NCBI GenBank assembly: GCA_003213115.1 | Contig: QCNU01000001.1 | Span: forward strand, 124,001-188,000 | DNA from: Pelagibacteraceae bacterium AG-426-L23 | Lineage (GTDB): Bacteria; Pseudomonadota; Alphaproteobacteria; Pelagibacterales; Pelagibacteraceae | Length of the DNA: 64,000 nt | Reading direction: 5' to 3' | Shown here: positions 50,884 to 59,491 of the stretch, one piece after another | Layout of the letters: each line of letters starts with the position of its first letter | How positions within the stretch are numbered: position 1 is the stretch's first letter | Program-made: the position numbers and the translations under genes | The notes under the pieces: model-generated | The model's input: the letters and a program-made list of their open reading frames with translations, nothing else | Database searches by the model: none | Told to the model about the DNA's origin: nothing

Positions 50884-51081
50884 ATGAAAACATTATTTAT
50901 ATTGGTCTCATTTCTACTTTTGGCAAATTGTAGTGCTCACAGTGTGAAATTAGGTAAGCGTTGCACAACAGCTAATGCTGATGGTACTTTTGAAAAATCT
51001 TTCATTTGGATAATTGATAAGGAAACTGTCAAAAACTTCGATAAAAAGATAAATAAAGCTAATTGCATTAAAAACAGTTAA
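50884..51081 (+). CDS. Small lipoprotein, unknown function
   Basis: 65 aa with a signal peptide and lipobox (FLLLANC). The mature part is only about 50 residues with two cysteines (RCTTAN, ANCIKN) able to form a disulfide. The 165-base spacer before it contains no ORF or structure that I can support except AT-rich sequence. An intrinsic terminator follows. Confidence 0.72.
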   Translation: MKTLFILVSFLLLANCSAHSVKLGKRCTTANADGTFEKSFIWIIDKETVKNFDKKINKANCIKNS

Positions 51082-51100
51082 TTGGACAATTAGTATCAAT

Positions 51101-51132
51101 AAAAGGGCTAGATTTATCTAGCCCTTTTTTTT
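51101..51132 (+). terminator. Intrinsic terminator
   Basis: GGGCTAGA-TTTA-TCTAGCCC, 8 bp with a 4-base loop, flanked by A and followed by eight T. It ends the lipoprotein gene. Confidence 0.92.
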
Positions 51133-51151
51133 ATTTTGTTTAAATAAGAGT

Positions 51152-52198
51152 ATGAATAAAATTTTTTTATTTTTACTAATTGCTCTTACATATAGTTTTG
51201 CCGGAGATACAATGGAAAAAAAACCCTATCATCATCTGTCAGATGGAACTTTTAGAAATCCAGAGGGATCTCCCGAAAGAGATCCAAACGTAAAATGGTC
51301 TTATAAAAAATTTAATGAAGAAAGAAAAAAAATTATAACAGAGTTACCAGCAGATTTTGTCATTCCGAGACAAGAAGTAATTAAAAATCTTGAGAGTCTC
51401 AAAGATGAAGACTTTATAGCATTTATAGGCCATGCCACCTTTTTAATTAAATTAGGCGATATAACTATAATTACTGACCCTCATTTTTCAAAAAATGCTG
51501 GTCCATTAATCTTTGGACCAAAGAGATATGTTGATCCAGCAATAAATCTTAAGGATCTTCCTAAGGTTGATTTAATTTATTTGAGTCACCTGCATTTCGA
51601 TCACTATGATCGAGCCACGATCCGAAAATTTCCTTACAAAAATGCAAAAGTAGTTGTTCCATTAAAAGTAGGTAAATATTTTAAAAGATATAAGGATGTA
51701 AACGAACTTGATTGGTATGAGGAAATTAAAATTAATGATGATTTAAAAATAACTTTAGTACCCAACATCCACTGGAGTAAAATTTCTCTTTTTGATTATA
51801 ATAAAAGTTTATGGGCGGGAGCATTGATCACTTATAAAGATAAAAAAATTTTATTTAATTGTGACACAGGGTATGGAAATATATTTAAAAAAATATCTGA
51901 AAAATATGGCCCTATTGATTTAACATTTATAAACATTGGAGCTTATTCTTTTGAAAAAATGGGTATAAAAAAATCAATTTATCATGCTACTCCGGAAGAA
52001 GCTTTACAAATAGGAAAAGATTTAAAAAGTAAAAAAATTATTGGAATGCACGCCTTCACTTTTGTTTTAAGTTTAGAACCTATTATGCAACCATATCAAA
52101 GATTTAAAGATGGAGCTGAAAAATATGGATACAAAAAAAATGATGCAATTATTTTTAAAATTGGACAAGTTACAAAATTAAATGAAATTCTAAACTAA
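51152..52198 (+). CDS. Periplasmic metallo-beta-lactamase-fold hydrolase (NAPE-PLD-like)
   Basis: 348 aa with a signal peptide (IFLFLLIALTYSFA). Seen: FIGHATFLIKLGDITIITDPHFS, the metal motif SHLHFDHYD, LVPNIHWSK, CDTGY with the bridging Asp, and a final GMHAF His. The order matches the UlaG/NAPE-PLD branch, which includes phospholipases. Substrate unknown; a phosphodiester or lipid is possible. It converges on the coiled-coil gene with a 4-base overlap. Confidence 0.85.
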   Translation: MNKIFLFLLIALTYSFAGDTMEKKPYHHLSDGTFRNPEGSPERDPNVKWSYKKFNEERKKIITELPADFVIPRQEVIKNLESLKDEDFIAFIGHATFLIKLGDITIITDPHFSKNAGPLIFGPKRYVDPAINLKDLPKVDLIYLSHLHFDHYDRATIRKFPYKNAKVVVPLKVGKYFKRYKDVNELDWYEEIKINDDLKITLVPNIHWSKISLFDYNKSLWAGALITYKDKKILFNCDTGYGNIFKKISEKYGPIDLTFINIGAYSFEKMGIKKSIYHATPEEALQIGKDLKSKKIIGMHAFTFVLSLEPIMQPYQRFKDGAEKYGYKKNDAIIFKIGQVTKLNEILN

Positions 52199-53346
52199 TT
52201 TTCTTGCCTATTTTGGCGAGCTCTATCTAAAAGTTTAGTTAAGGCATCCACCATATAATCACTGGCCCTAAAAATTTCATTTGCATTAAATTCATTAGAA
52301 ATATTTTTTTCTGGATTAGTTTTATCTTCAATAACAACTCCTTTCTCAGGATCATTGTCGCGGATGTAAATTAGCAACAACCATTCTTCGTCCTTGGACT
52401 CATCAAACTTAATAAATATTTCTCCAGTTTCGAAACGTCTATCTATCGTTCTTAATATGCTTAAATATTTTGGTATATAGCGTTTATTAAGTTGAAATAC
52501 TAATGAATGCGCTGACCTATAAAAACTTTCAAGTGCAGTTTCAATTTTTTGCCTACTTAAATTATATTGTCTTTCTTTCTCTAAAAGGACCGATCTATCA
52601 TCCCCTTCTTCTACTTTTACTCCTAATTGCTCTACTCTTTCTCTAATTTTTTGATCCCTTAAAGCTTGATATTTTTGTTTTATTTTTTCTATTCTTGCTT
52701 CAACTTCTGTATAGGACTCTCTTTCTTGACTTAGAACAAATTTTTCCAAATTTTTTATTTCTAATTCTTCCCTTTTCCTAAACTGCTCTATTCTTTTTTC
52801 TAACTTAATTTGCTCTAAAAATTTTCTTTGTTTTTGAGCTTGTTCACGTCTTACTTCAGCTTGCTCAAGACGTATAAACTTTTGCAATTCTTGCTTTCTC
52901 TCTTTTTGAAGTTTTATTTCTTCCCTTAGCTCTCTCTTTTTTTCAATTAATATTTGTTCTTTTTCAAACTTCTGTTTTTTAATTACATCAAGTTTTTCTT
53001 TTTGCATTTCTTTATTTTTTAAGAGTTGTCGTCTTTTTATTTCTTTTAATCTTAGAGCCTTATATTCATCTATTCTATCTGCAATACCTTGGAAAAATCT
53101 TTGTAAAAACTTATCAATATCAGCTAAGTTAAATTTAAATTTTGGTTTTAGTTTTTCTTCGAATCTTATTACTTTTAGAAATATACTTTTTGAATTAAAT
53201 TTCTTTTTTCTCTTTTTTTTAAACCTAAAAGTTTTCTTTTTAGACTTTCTCTTTTTTCTTATTGAACTTTTTGGACGATATTTGATTTTTTTTTTAATTT
53301 TTTTTTTAATTTTTCTTTTTTTGATCTTTTTTTTCTTTTTTTTCAT
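52195..53346 (-). CDS. Lys-rich coiled-coil protein, unknown function
   Basis: 383 aa. The first 50 residues are almost wholly Lys/Arg (KKKKKKIKKRKIKKK), followed by an amphipathic stretch, a long charged helix (about 90-250, repeating KQKFEKEQ, ERKQELQKF, KIKQKYQALRDQKI), then a globular C-terminal part with LLIYIRDNDPEKGVVIEDK. No signal peptide. The N-terminus would bind DNA, RNA or the ribosome in the simplest view. It has a hairpin directly before its start codon. Confidence 0.8.
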   Translation of the reverse strand: MKKKKKKIKKRKIKKKIKKKIKYRPKSSIRKKRKSKKKTFRFKKKRKKKFNSKSIFLKVIRFEEKLKPKFKFNLADIDKFLQRFFQGIADRIDEYKALRLKEIKRRQLLKNKEMQKEKLDVIKKQKFEKEQILIEKKRELREEIKLQKERKQELQKFIRLEQAEVRREQAQKQRKFLEQIKLEKRIEQFRKREELEIKNLEKFVLSQERESYTEVEARIEKIKQKYQALRDQKIRERVEQLGVKVEEGDDRSVLLEKERQYNLSRQKIETALESFYRSAHSLVFQLNKRYIPKYLSILRTIDRRFETGEIFIKFDESKDEEWLLLIYIRDNDPEKGVVIEDKTNPEKNISNEFNANEIFRASDYMVDALTKLLDRARQNRQEN

Positions 53347-53347
53347 A

Positions 53348-53369
53348 CCTGATATTACTAAATATCAGG
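53348..53369 (-). other. Hairpin one base before the coiled-coil gene start
   Basis: Read on the minus strand, CCTGATATT-TAGT-AATATCAGG is a 9-bp perfect stem ending one base before the ATG. It could mask the ribosome site. It also lies 2 bases after the cfa stop and might act as an RNA-stabilising end or weak terminator for cfa; there is no T tract in that direction. Confidence 0.6.
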
Positions 53370-53371
53370 TT

Positions 53372-54577
53372 TTATAAATAAATATAGTCTCGTGTTCTGT
53401 GTGCTGATTGAAAGTTTTTCACAATTTGTAATTGAAAAACTACTAGATCTCTATACCTAAATGCCGCTGCGCAACTTGCTAAATAAAACTCCCACATTTT
53501 AACAAATTTTTCATCAAACATATCTTTAGCATAAGATTTTTTACTTAGGAATCTCTCTAACCAACTTTCAAGAGTTTTGTCATAATGGCGAATAAGTGTT
53601 TCAGTATCAGCAACAATTAAACCAGTTTTCTGTATAGGGTTTATTATGTCTGAAAAACAAGGAATAATTCCGCCAGGAAATATGTATTTACTTATAAATT
53701 TATTAGGAGGAGAAGGCGCGTCCACTGATCCAATAGTGTGTAATAAAAATATTCCATCTTTTTTTAACAAACGATTAATTGATTTAAAGAAAGTGTTATA
53801 AAATTTTTTTCCAACATGTTCGAACATTCCTACTGAATAAATTCTATCAAAATCACCTTTTACTTCCCTGTAGTCAATTAATTCGAATCTAACCTGATTA
53901 TCTAAACCCAGTTCCTTTGCTTTATTTTTACAATAGTTTATTTGATTTTGACTGAGTGAGATGCCAATAACTTCACAATTTTTTTGCTTAGCAATTTCAA
54001 AAGCCATTCCACCCCATCCACATCCAACGTCCAAAACTTTTTGGCCGGATTTAATATCTAATTTTTTTATAATGTGATTAATTTTATTTTGTTGCGCATC
54101 CTCAAGTGTCTTTGTTTCATCGGTCCAATAAGCACACGAATATTGTCTGTGTTTTTTATCTAAAAAGATATCATAAAGTTTTTCTCCTTTGCTTCCGCCA
54201 ATATCATAATGGTGTTGGATATCTTTTTTTGACTTTCCGGGTAAGTTGTAATTAGTAAAAAATCTCCAGATTTGTGATATTTTTTTTGAAATATAACCTG
54301 CAGAGGAAATTTCATCTCTTCCAAGATTTTTGCACAATTCCATTAAAAATTCTTTTAAAGAAGCATTTTCAATTGTTAAATCATTCCTCATATACGCTTC
54401 TGGAAACTCTAATTCTGGATCGAGAATTAATTTCCAATTCAAATCCCTTTTTAATAATTTTATTGTAATAGGATTTTCTTTTCTTGGATTTCCACAAATA
54501 TACTTCTGTCCAGTATGATCAATGAGTATCACACCTCCCTCTTTAAAAATTTTTGAAAATAATCTGGCAATCATCAT
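53372..54577 (-). CDS. cfa: Cyclopropane-fatty-acyl-phospholipid synthase
   Basis: 401 aa. Transfers a methylene from S-adenosylmethionine to unsaturated acyl chains. Seen: HYDIGGSKGEKLYDIFLD, YSCAYW, the cofactor loop VLDVGCGWGGMAFEIAK, GISLSQNQINYCK, DRIYSVGMFEHVGKKFY and FISKYIFPGGIIPC. The N-terminal domain is shorter than usual but complete. It overlaps nothing; the dapA-like gene ends 2 bases upstream. Confidence 0.94.
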   Translation of the reverse strand: MMIARLFSKIFKEGGVILIDHTGQKYICGNPRKENPITIKLLKRDLNWKLILDPELEFPEAYMRNDLTIENASLKEFLMELCKNLGRDEISSAGYISKKISQIWRFFTNYNLPGKSKKDIQHHYDIGGSKGEKLYDIFLDKKHRQYSCAYWTDETKTLEDAQQNKINHIIKKLDIKSGQKVLDVGCGWGGMAFEIAKQKNCEVIGISLSQNQINYCKNKAKELGLDNQVRFELIDYREVKGDFDRIYSVGMFEHVGKKFYNTFFKSINRLLKKDGIFLLHTIGSVDAPSPPNKFISKYIFPGGIIPCFSDIINPIQKTGLIVADTETLIRHYDKTLESWLERFLSKKSYAKDMFDEKFVKMWEFYLASCAAAFRYRDLVVFQLQIVKNFQSAHRTRDYIYL

Positions 54578-54579
54578 AG

Positions 54580-55465
54580 TTATGCAGCTAATCCTTTGTT
54601 TGGTAAAAATTCAAGTTTTTCTAAATTAGATAAAAGTTCCCTTTTCTCTTCGTCTTTAAGCAGAACCAATGGAGGTAATAAATTTTTATAATTTTCATTT
54701 TTTATTGACATGTAACTGTGTAGTGCTGAAATTAAATTATAATTATTGAATGTTTCTCTTACTAAAATTAATTTTTTGTTTAGATTTTCTGAGGATTCAT
54801 TTGCATAATTATCAAACACTTTTCTCGCCATAGAGTGTGTTACATTTGTTACTGCCGAAATACATCCTGCACAACCCAGTTTTAACCCTTTTACTAATTT
54901 TGCCTCAGATCCTGGGAAAATTAAAAAATTTGGAATTTTAAGTTTTTCAAAAAGATTATAACTAGAGTCTTTGACTCCTATTATGTTTTTTGGAAAATCA
55001 TTAACTAACTTTTTTACAAAATTTGGGCTAAATAAAAATGAGGAAAGCTTTTCAAAATTATATAGAATTATTTTTACTTTAGGTACTTTAAAAATTATAT
55101 TTTTATAAAAATTATATATTCCCTCATCAGTATTATTTTTGTAATAGGCTGGCGGCATAATTAAAAAAGTATCAAATTTAAATTCCATTCCGTATCTTAT
55201 TAAACCAATGTTCTCATCTAATGAATTACTTCCAGTGCCTAAAAAAAATTGTTTTTTTAATTTATGAGAAGATATTTGTGAAATAAGTTCTTTTTTTTTC
55301 AGGTATTGAAATGAGCTGACTTTGTCCAGTCGATCCAAAAAAAAATACACCATGTAGACCTTCCTTAATTGTCCATTCAGCATGACTTATCGTAGCCTCA
55401 ATATCTAAAGACAAATCATCTTTTAGTACTGAAAGTGTAGCCGCATATACACCTTTTTTAATCAT
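54580..55465 (-). pseudogene. DapA/NanA family lyase gene with a frameshift in an A9 run
   Basis: Two track ORFs (55262-55477 and 54580-55383) are halves of one gene. The first encodes MIKKGVYAATLSVL...GVFFFGSTGQS, the start of the family; the second carries the rest: MPPAYYKNN, the Tyr in ILYNFEKLS, the Schiff-base Lys in GVKDSS, and GCAGCISAVTN. They join at CCTG-A9-GAACTT (T9 at 55291-55299): with eight A the frame would be whole (PEKKELI), about 295 aa as in the family. It may be a true mutation, slippage during transcription, or a base error. Substrate (pyruvate with a sugar or aldehyde) unknown. Confidence 0.8.
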
Positions 55466-55511
55466 ATTTTTACCCAATTTTTTTTACTAAGTTATAATAA
55501 TACCAAAAAAA

Positions 55512-56450
55512 ATGAAAGTTTTAGTTATTCAACAAAGAATGGGTTTGGGTGATGCGGTACTGTATCTTCCGTACATTTTGGCTATATCCAAAAAATTTAA
55601 TTCTCCCATATCATTACTGACGAGTAAAAATTCTAAGGCAGATCAATTATTTTCTGGAGAAGAAAAAATAAATGAAATCATCTTTTTGGACAGAAAAAAA
55701 GATAAATCTGGCACTCATGATGGTATTAAGGGTTTCTTTAATTTAGCAAAACAATTAAAAGAAAAAAAGTTTGATAGGGTTTTTATATTTAATGGATCAC
55801 TTCGATATTTTTTATTGGCAAAGGCTGCAGGCATAAAAATTATTTCACAATACCCACTTTTTAGAACAAGAGATAATATTATTAATAGTGCAAAAGTTTT
55901 TACAGAAAATGAAATTGGATCTATTGTTTTAAGTGAACCCAATTTGAAAATAAAAAATTCTCAAAATAAGTTTGATAAAGAATTTAAACATATTTGTCTA
56001 GGTATCTCAGCTTCAGGTCCAACTAAGCGGTGGGGTATAGAAAATTATATAAATTTGTGTGATGAATTAATTAAAACTAAAAAATGTAAATTTTATATTG
56101 CTGGAGGTAAAGATGATTTGGATTTAATTAATATTTTTAAAAAATCAAAGTCAGGAAAAAATTGTATTTCTTTTGAAAATTACAGTATTAAAGAAACTCT
56201 ACCTATAATAAAAAATTGTGATCTTTATATTGGTAATGACACAGGTTGGGCACATATTTCATGTTCTCTTGGAGTAAAATCTTTAACTTTATTTATGGAC
56301 AGTCCAGTAATGGCCTATGGAAAATATTCAACTAGAATGAAAGCTATAGAGCCAGAAGGTGAAAAAGATAGCACTACACATGATACTCTTGGAAAAGATA
56401 AAATTTCTTTCGAAAAAGTTTTGTCTAATACTTTAGAATTATTAGTTTAA
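55512..56450 (+). CDS. Glycosyltransferase family 9 (heptosyltransferase-like)
   Basis: 312 aa. GT-B fold of the WaaC/WaaF family. Seen: QQRMGLGDAVLYLPYI (N-terminal G-x-G-D loop), FDRVFIFNGSLRYFLLAKAAG, LGISASGPTKRWGIENYINL, and the donor site LYIGNDTGWAHISCSLGVKSLTLF. Probably adds a sugar to the lipopolysaccharide core. The sugar cannot be told. Convergent with the J-domain gene with a 4-base overlap. Confidence 0.88.
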   Translation: MKVLVIQQRMGLGDAVLYLPYILAISKKFNSPISLLTSKNSKADQLFSGEEKINEIIFLDRKKDKSGTHDGIKGFFNLAKQLKEKKFDRVFIFNGSLRYFLLAKAAGIKIISQYPLFRTRDNIINSAKVFTENEIGSIVLSEPNLKIKNSQNKFDKEFKHICLGISASGPTKRWGIENYINLCDELIKTKKCKFYIAGGKDDLDLINIFKKSKSGKNCISFENYSIKETLPIIKNCDLYIGNDTGWAHISCSLGVKSLTLFMDSPVMAYGKYSTRMKAIEPEGEKDSTTHDTLGKDKISFEKVLSNTLELLV

Positions 56451-56953
56451 GTTATTTCTTTTAATATTTTTTCCTTAGCTTCATTTACAAGCTTACTCAA
56501 TTCTTCTGTGTTTACATCTCGGTTGACATCTGGATGAATTTTTTTTTGTAATTTTGCAGCTGCTTTTACAACCTCTTCTTTTTTACATCCTTTCTTGAGA
56601 CCAAGTAGTTTGTAAGCATCGTCAGAGGTAATGCTGGAAGATCCTTTCGTTCCACCAAATTGACTTTGCGAAAACCTTCCAGAATTTCTTAAAAATTGTA
56701 TCAATCTCCATAGTTGAAACATTTGAAAAGCTGTTAAGCCTTTAATTTTTAAACCAGTTAATAGAATGAGTAAAAAAGGAAGAGAAAATAAAAATTTTCC
56801 ACCAATCGTAAGTATTGCGGCTAATACAACTGATAGTAAAATAGCTAGTCTTTTTAAGAATTGGGCAATTTTCTTGCTGCTAGTTTTAGCAAACCAATTA
56901 AGAAATAAATAAATGATGACAAAGATGATAGTTCCAACTAAAAACAAATTCAT
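56447..56953 (-). CDS. Membrane-anchored J-domain protein
   Basis: About 168 aa from the ATG at 56953 (MNLFLVG). Two to three N-terminal hydrophobic segments (IIFVIIYLFLNWF, LAILLSVVLAAILTI, FLFSLPFLLILLTGL) are followed by a C-terminal short J domain (DDAYKLLGLKKGCKKEEV...KKIHPDVN) including HPD. This plan is like mitochondrial TIM14 and alphaproteobacterial relatives. It would recruit DnaK to the inner membrane. Confidence 0.85.
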   Translation of the reverse strand: MNLFLVGTIIFVIIYLFLNWFAKTSSKKIAQFLKRLAILLSVVLAAILTIGGKFLFSLPFLLILLTGLKIKGLTAFQMFQLWRLIQFLRNSGRFSQSQFGGTKGSSSITSDDAYKLLGLKKGCKKEEVVKAAAKLQKKIHPDVNRDVNTEELSKLVNEAKEKILKEIT

Positions 56954-56971
56954 ATAATATTCTTTTTTCAA

Positions 56972-59044
56972 ATGAATATACCAAAATTACCAAAAAAACC
57001 GATTACTAAAAGTTGTCACGGAATAAGTTGGAAAGATGAGTATGCTTGGATTCATCAAGACAATATACTTGAGGTCCTTAAAGATGGCAGCAAATTGCTC
57101 CCAGAAGTAAAGAAATACCTTGAAGATGAAAATAGATTTACGGAAAAGAGCCTGTCTGACACTAAATCCTTAAGAAAAAAACTTTTTAGAGAAATTAAGG
57201 CTAGAATAAAACTTGATGATGAGTCTTTGCCATTCAAAGATAAAGAATACGAATATTGGACTAGGGTCACCAAGGAAGGGAACTATTCTAAAAAGCTCAG
57301 AAGAAAAATTGGTGAAAATAAAATAGAGATATATTGGGATGGAGATTTAGAAGCTAAAGGAAAGAAGTTTTTTAATACTGGAGATATTTCAGTATCGAAT
57401 AATGATGAACTTCTTGGCTATTCTGTTGACGAAAAAGGAAGTGAATATTTTACTATTTATATTAGAAGAATGGCAGATAAAAAAATAATAGAGGAACCTA
57501 TATTTGATACTTCTGGTTCAATAACATGGTCATATGATGACAAATATTTCTTCTATACTAAGCTGGATAAATTCCATAGAGCTAAAAAAATTTACAGACA
57601 CAAGCTGGATACACCTATAACTGCTGACGAACTTATTTTTGAAGAAATGGATGATAGATTTACTTGTGGTATTGGCACAAGCTCAGATGAAAAATTTTAT
57701 TTTATAACAACTTCAGAACATACAACTTCTGAGGTACATTTTTTTAGTAGAGACGAAAAGACTCCAAAACCTAAGATTTTTTTAAAAAGAGAAAATGAAA
57801 TAGAGTATTCACTAGATAGTTGGAATGGATATTTTTGGATCCATACAAATAAGAAAGCAAAAGATTTTAAAATATGTAGGTGTAAAAATGAAAATATTAA
57901 AGAATGGGAGGATTACATTCCTGCAAAAGAGGAGGTTTTGATTGGCGGCTTTTCTCTTCTTAATGATTGGATGATCAGATCGGAAATAGTTGATGCACTA
58001 CCTAAATTATTTGTAAGAAATTTGAAAACAAATAAAGAAGAAGAGCTTATTATTTCAAAGGAAGATGTAATTAGTCCGGGTATAAGTTTAATGCAAAAAG
58101 ACAGAAATACAGATGTATTGAGAATAGGATATGAATCACCAAGGACACCTTCTCGAGTCTATGAATACAATATTATTTCTAAAGAAAAAAAATTAGTTAA
58201 AGAGCTTGAAATTCCATCAGGCTATAACCGAGAAAATTATGTTACAAAAAGATTAAATTGTGTTGGGCATGATGGTAGAAAAATTCCGATTACGATCACA
58301 CATCACAAAAATACAAAACTAGATGGTAACGCTCACGTTCTTCTTTACGGTTACGGATCCTATGGATATTCTAGTCCTACAAATTTTTCAACTTCAAGAT
58401 TAAGTTTAATTGAAAGAGATATCATTTGGGCAACCGCTCATATTAGAGGTGGAATGGAGAGAGGAATGAAATATTGGGAAGAGGGCAAGATGTTAAATAA
58501 AAAAAATACTTTTAAAGATTATATTTCTTGTGCAAAATTTTTAATTGACAAAAAGTTTACTAGTAAAGGTAAAATAATTGGCTATGGAGGAAGCGCTGGA
58601 GGTTTGCTTATGGGTGCAGTTGTTAATGAGGCTCCAGAGCTTTTCTTAGGTATGATTATGTCGGTACCTTTTGTAGATACTTTGACCACAAATTTAGATC
58701 ATTCCTTGCCTTTAACGGTTGGGGAATTTAATGAATTCGGCAACGCTAAAGAAAACAAAGATCATTTTGTTTATATTAAATCTTACTCACCATATGAAAA
58801 TATTAAAAAGATGGATTACCCAAATATTCTTATCACTACAAGTTTGTCTGATAACAGAGTGCTTTTTGACGAACCTACAAAGTACGTGGCAAAACTTCGA
58901 GATTTTAAAACTGATAAAAACTTATTACTTTTTAAATGTGAAATGAACGCAGGTCATGGAGGTAGATCTGGAAGAGATGCGGCTATAGAAGAAATAGCAT
59001 TCGACTATGCATTTGCATTAAAAATTGCAAATAAAATTAATTAA
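56972..59044 (+). CDS. ptrB: Oligopeptidase B (S9A prolyl oligopeptidase family)
   Basis: 690 aa, cytosolic serine peptidase for short peptides after basic residues. Seen: HGISWKDEYAWI at the N-terminus, a beta-propeller, then the alpha/beta-hydrolase domain with LLYGYGSYGYS, AHIRGGMERGMKYWEEGK, the nucleophile loop YGGSAGGLLMGAV, Asp in SLSDNRV and His in NAGHGGRSGR. The GEFNEFGN segment is characteristic of the family. Confidence 0.94.
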   Translation: MNIPKLPKKPITKSCHGISWKDEYAWIHQDNILEVLKDGSKLLPEVKKYLEDENRFTEKSLSDTKSLRKKLFREIKARIKLDDESLPFKDKEYEYWTRVTKEGNYSKKLRRKIGENKIEIYWDGDLEAKGKKFFNTGDISVSNNDELLGYSVDEKGSEYFTIYIRRMADKKIIEEPIFDTSGSITWSYDDKYFFYTKLDKFHRAKKIYRHKLDTPITADELIFEEMDDRFTCGIGTSSDEKFYFITTSEHTTSEVHFFSRDEKTPKPKIFLKRENEIEYSLDSWNGYFWIHTNKKAKDFKICRCKNENIKEWEDYIPAKEEVLIGGFSLLNDWMIRSEIVDALPKLFVRNLKTNKEEELIISKEDVISPGISLMQKDRNTDVLRIGYESPRTPSRVYEYNIISKEKKLVKELEIPSGYNRENYVTKRLNCVGHDGRKIPITITHHKNTKLDGNAHVLLYGYGSYGYSSPTNFSTSRLSLIERDIIWATAHIRGGMERGMKYWEEGKMLNKKNTFKDYISCAKFLIDKKFTSKGKIIGYGGSAGGLLMGAVVNEAPELFLGMIMSVPFVDTLTTNLDHSLPLTVGEFNEFGNAKENKDHFVYIKSYSPYENIKKMDYPNILITTSLSDNRVLFDEPTKYVAKLRDFKTDKNLLLFKCEMNAGHGGRSGRDAAIEEIAFDYAFALKIANKIN

Positions 59045-59352
59045 AAACAGTTTTGGCTACTAAAGCCAACAATTACATCCTTTGAATTGATCTCAAATTT
59101 TCTTTCACACTTAATTGAAAGTTTTTTTGAAATATAAATGTAATTTCTATTTCCAGTACTTGTTATTTCTATTGAGTCTGGCTTTCCGAATACAATCTTG
59201 AGCTCAGTCTCAGATTGGTTGAGCCATTTACTGAGCTTCTCTTCTTCTTTCTTTGCGCTTTCATCTATCTTTTTGTTAACAGTTTGACATGATGAAAAAA
59301 ATGCAAAGACAAATAGTATAAAAAAAAATTTAAATAAATTTTTCATTTTCAA
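59041..59352 (-). CDS. Small lipoprotein, unknown function
   Basis: 103 aa with signal peptide and lipobox (FAFFSSC). The mature part has a charged helix (DESAKKEEEKLSKWL) and then a small beta region with FGKPDSIEITSTGNRNYIY, a SmpA/OmlA-like pattern seen in many outer-membrane lipoproteins. Two further cysteines (IKCER, SQNCF). Converges with ptrB, overlap 4 bases. Confidence 0.75.
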   Translation of the reverse strand: MKMKNLFKFFFILFVFAFFSSCQTVNKKIDESAKKEEEKLSKWLNQSETELKIVFGKPDSIEITSTGNRNYIYISKKLSIKCERKFEINSKDVIVGFSSQNCF

Positions 59353-59491
59353 CTTTATTTAGAATATACCAAAACTTATAAACAGATATATTACCTATAA
59401 GTTGTAAAATACAAACTGCATATTAGATAGACTGTTATTTCATGTAATTTTTTAAATAAATCAGATAATTTGCTCAATAGGAGGAATCACA

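Noticed and set aside
59353-59491. Possible purine riboswitch before the NCS2 permease
   Set aside because: I could not find the conserved loop sequences or the three-way junction; only AT-rich leader and a strong ribosome site.
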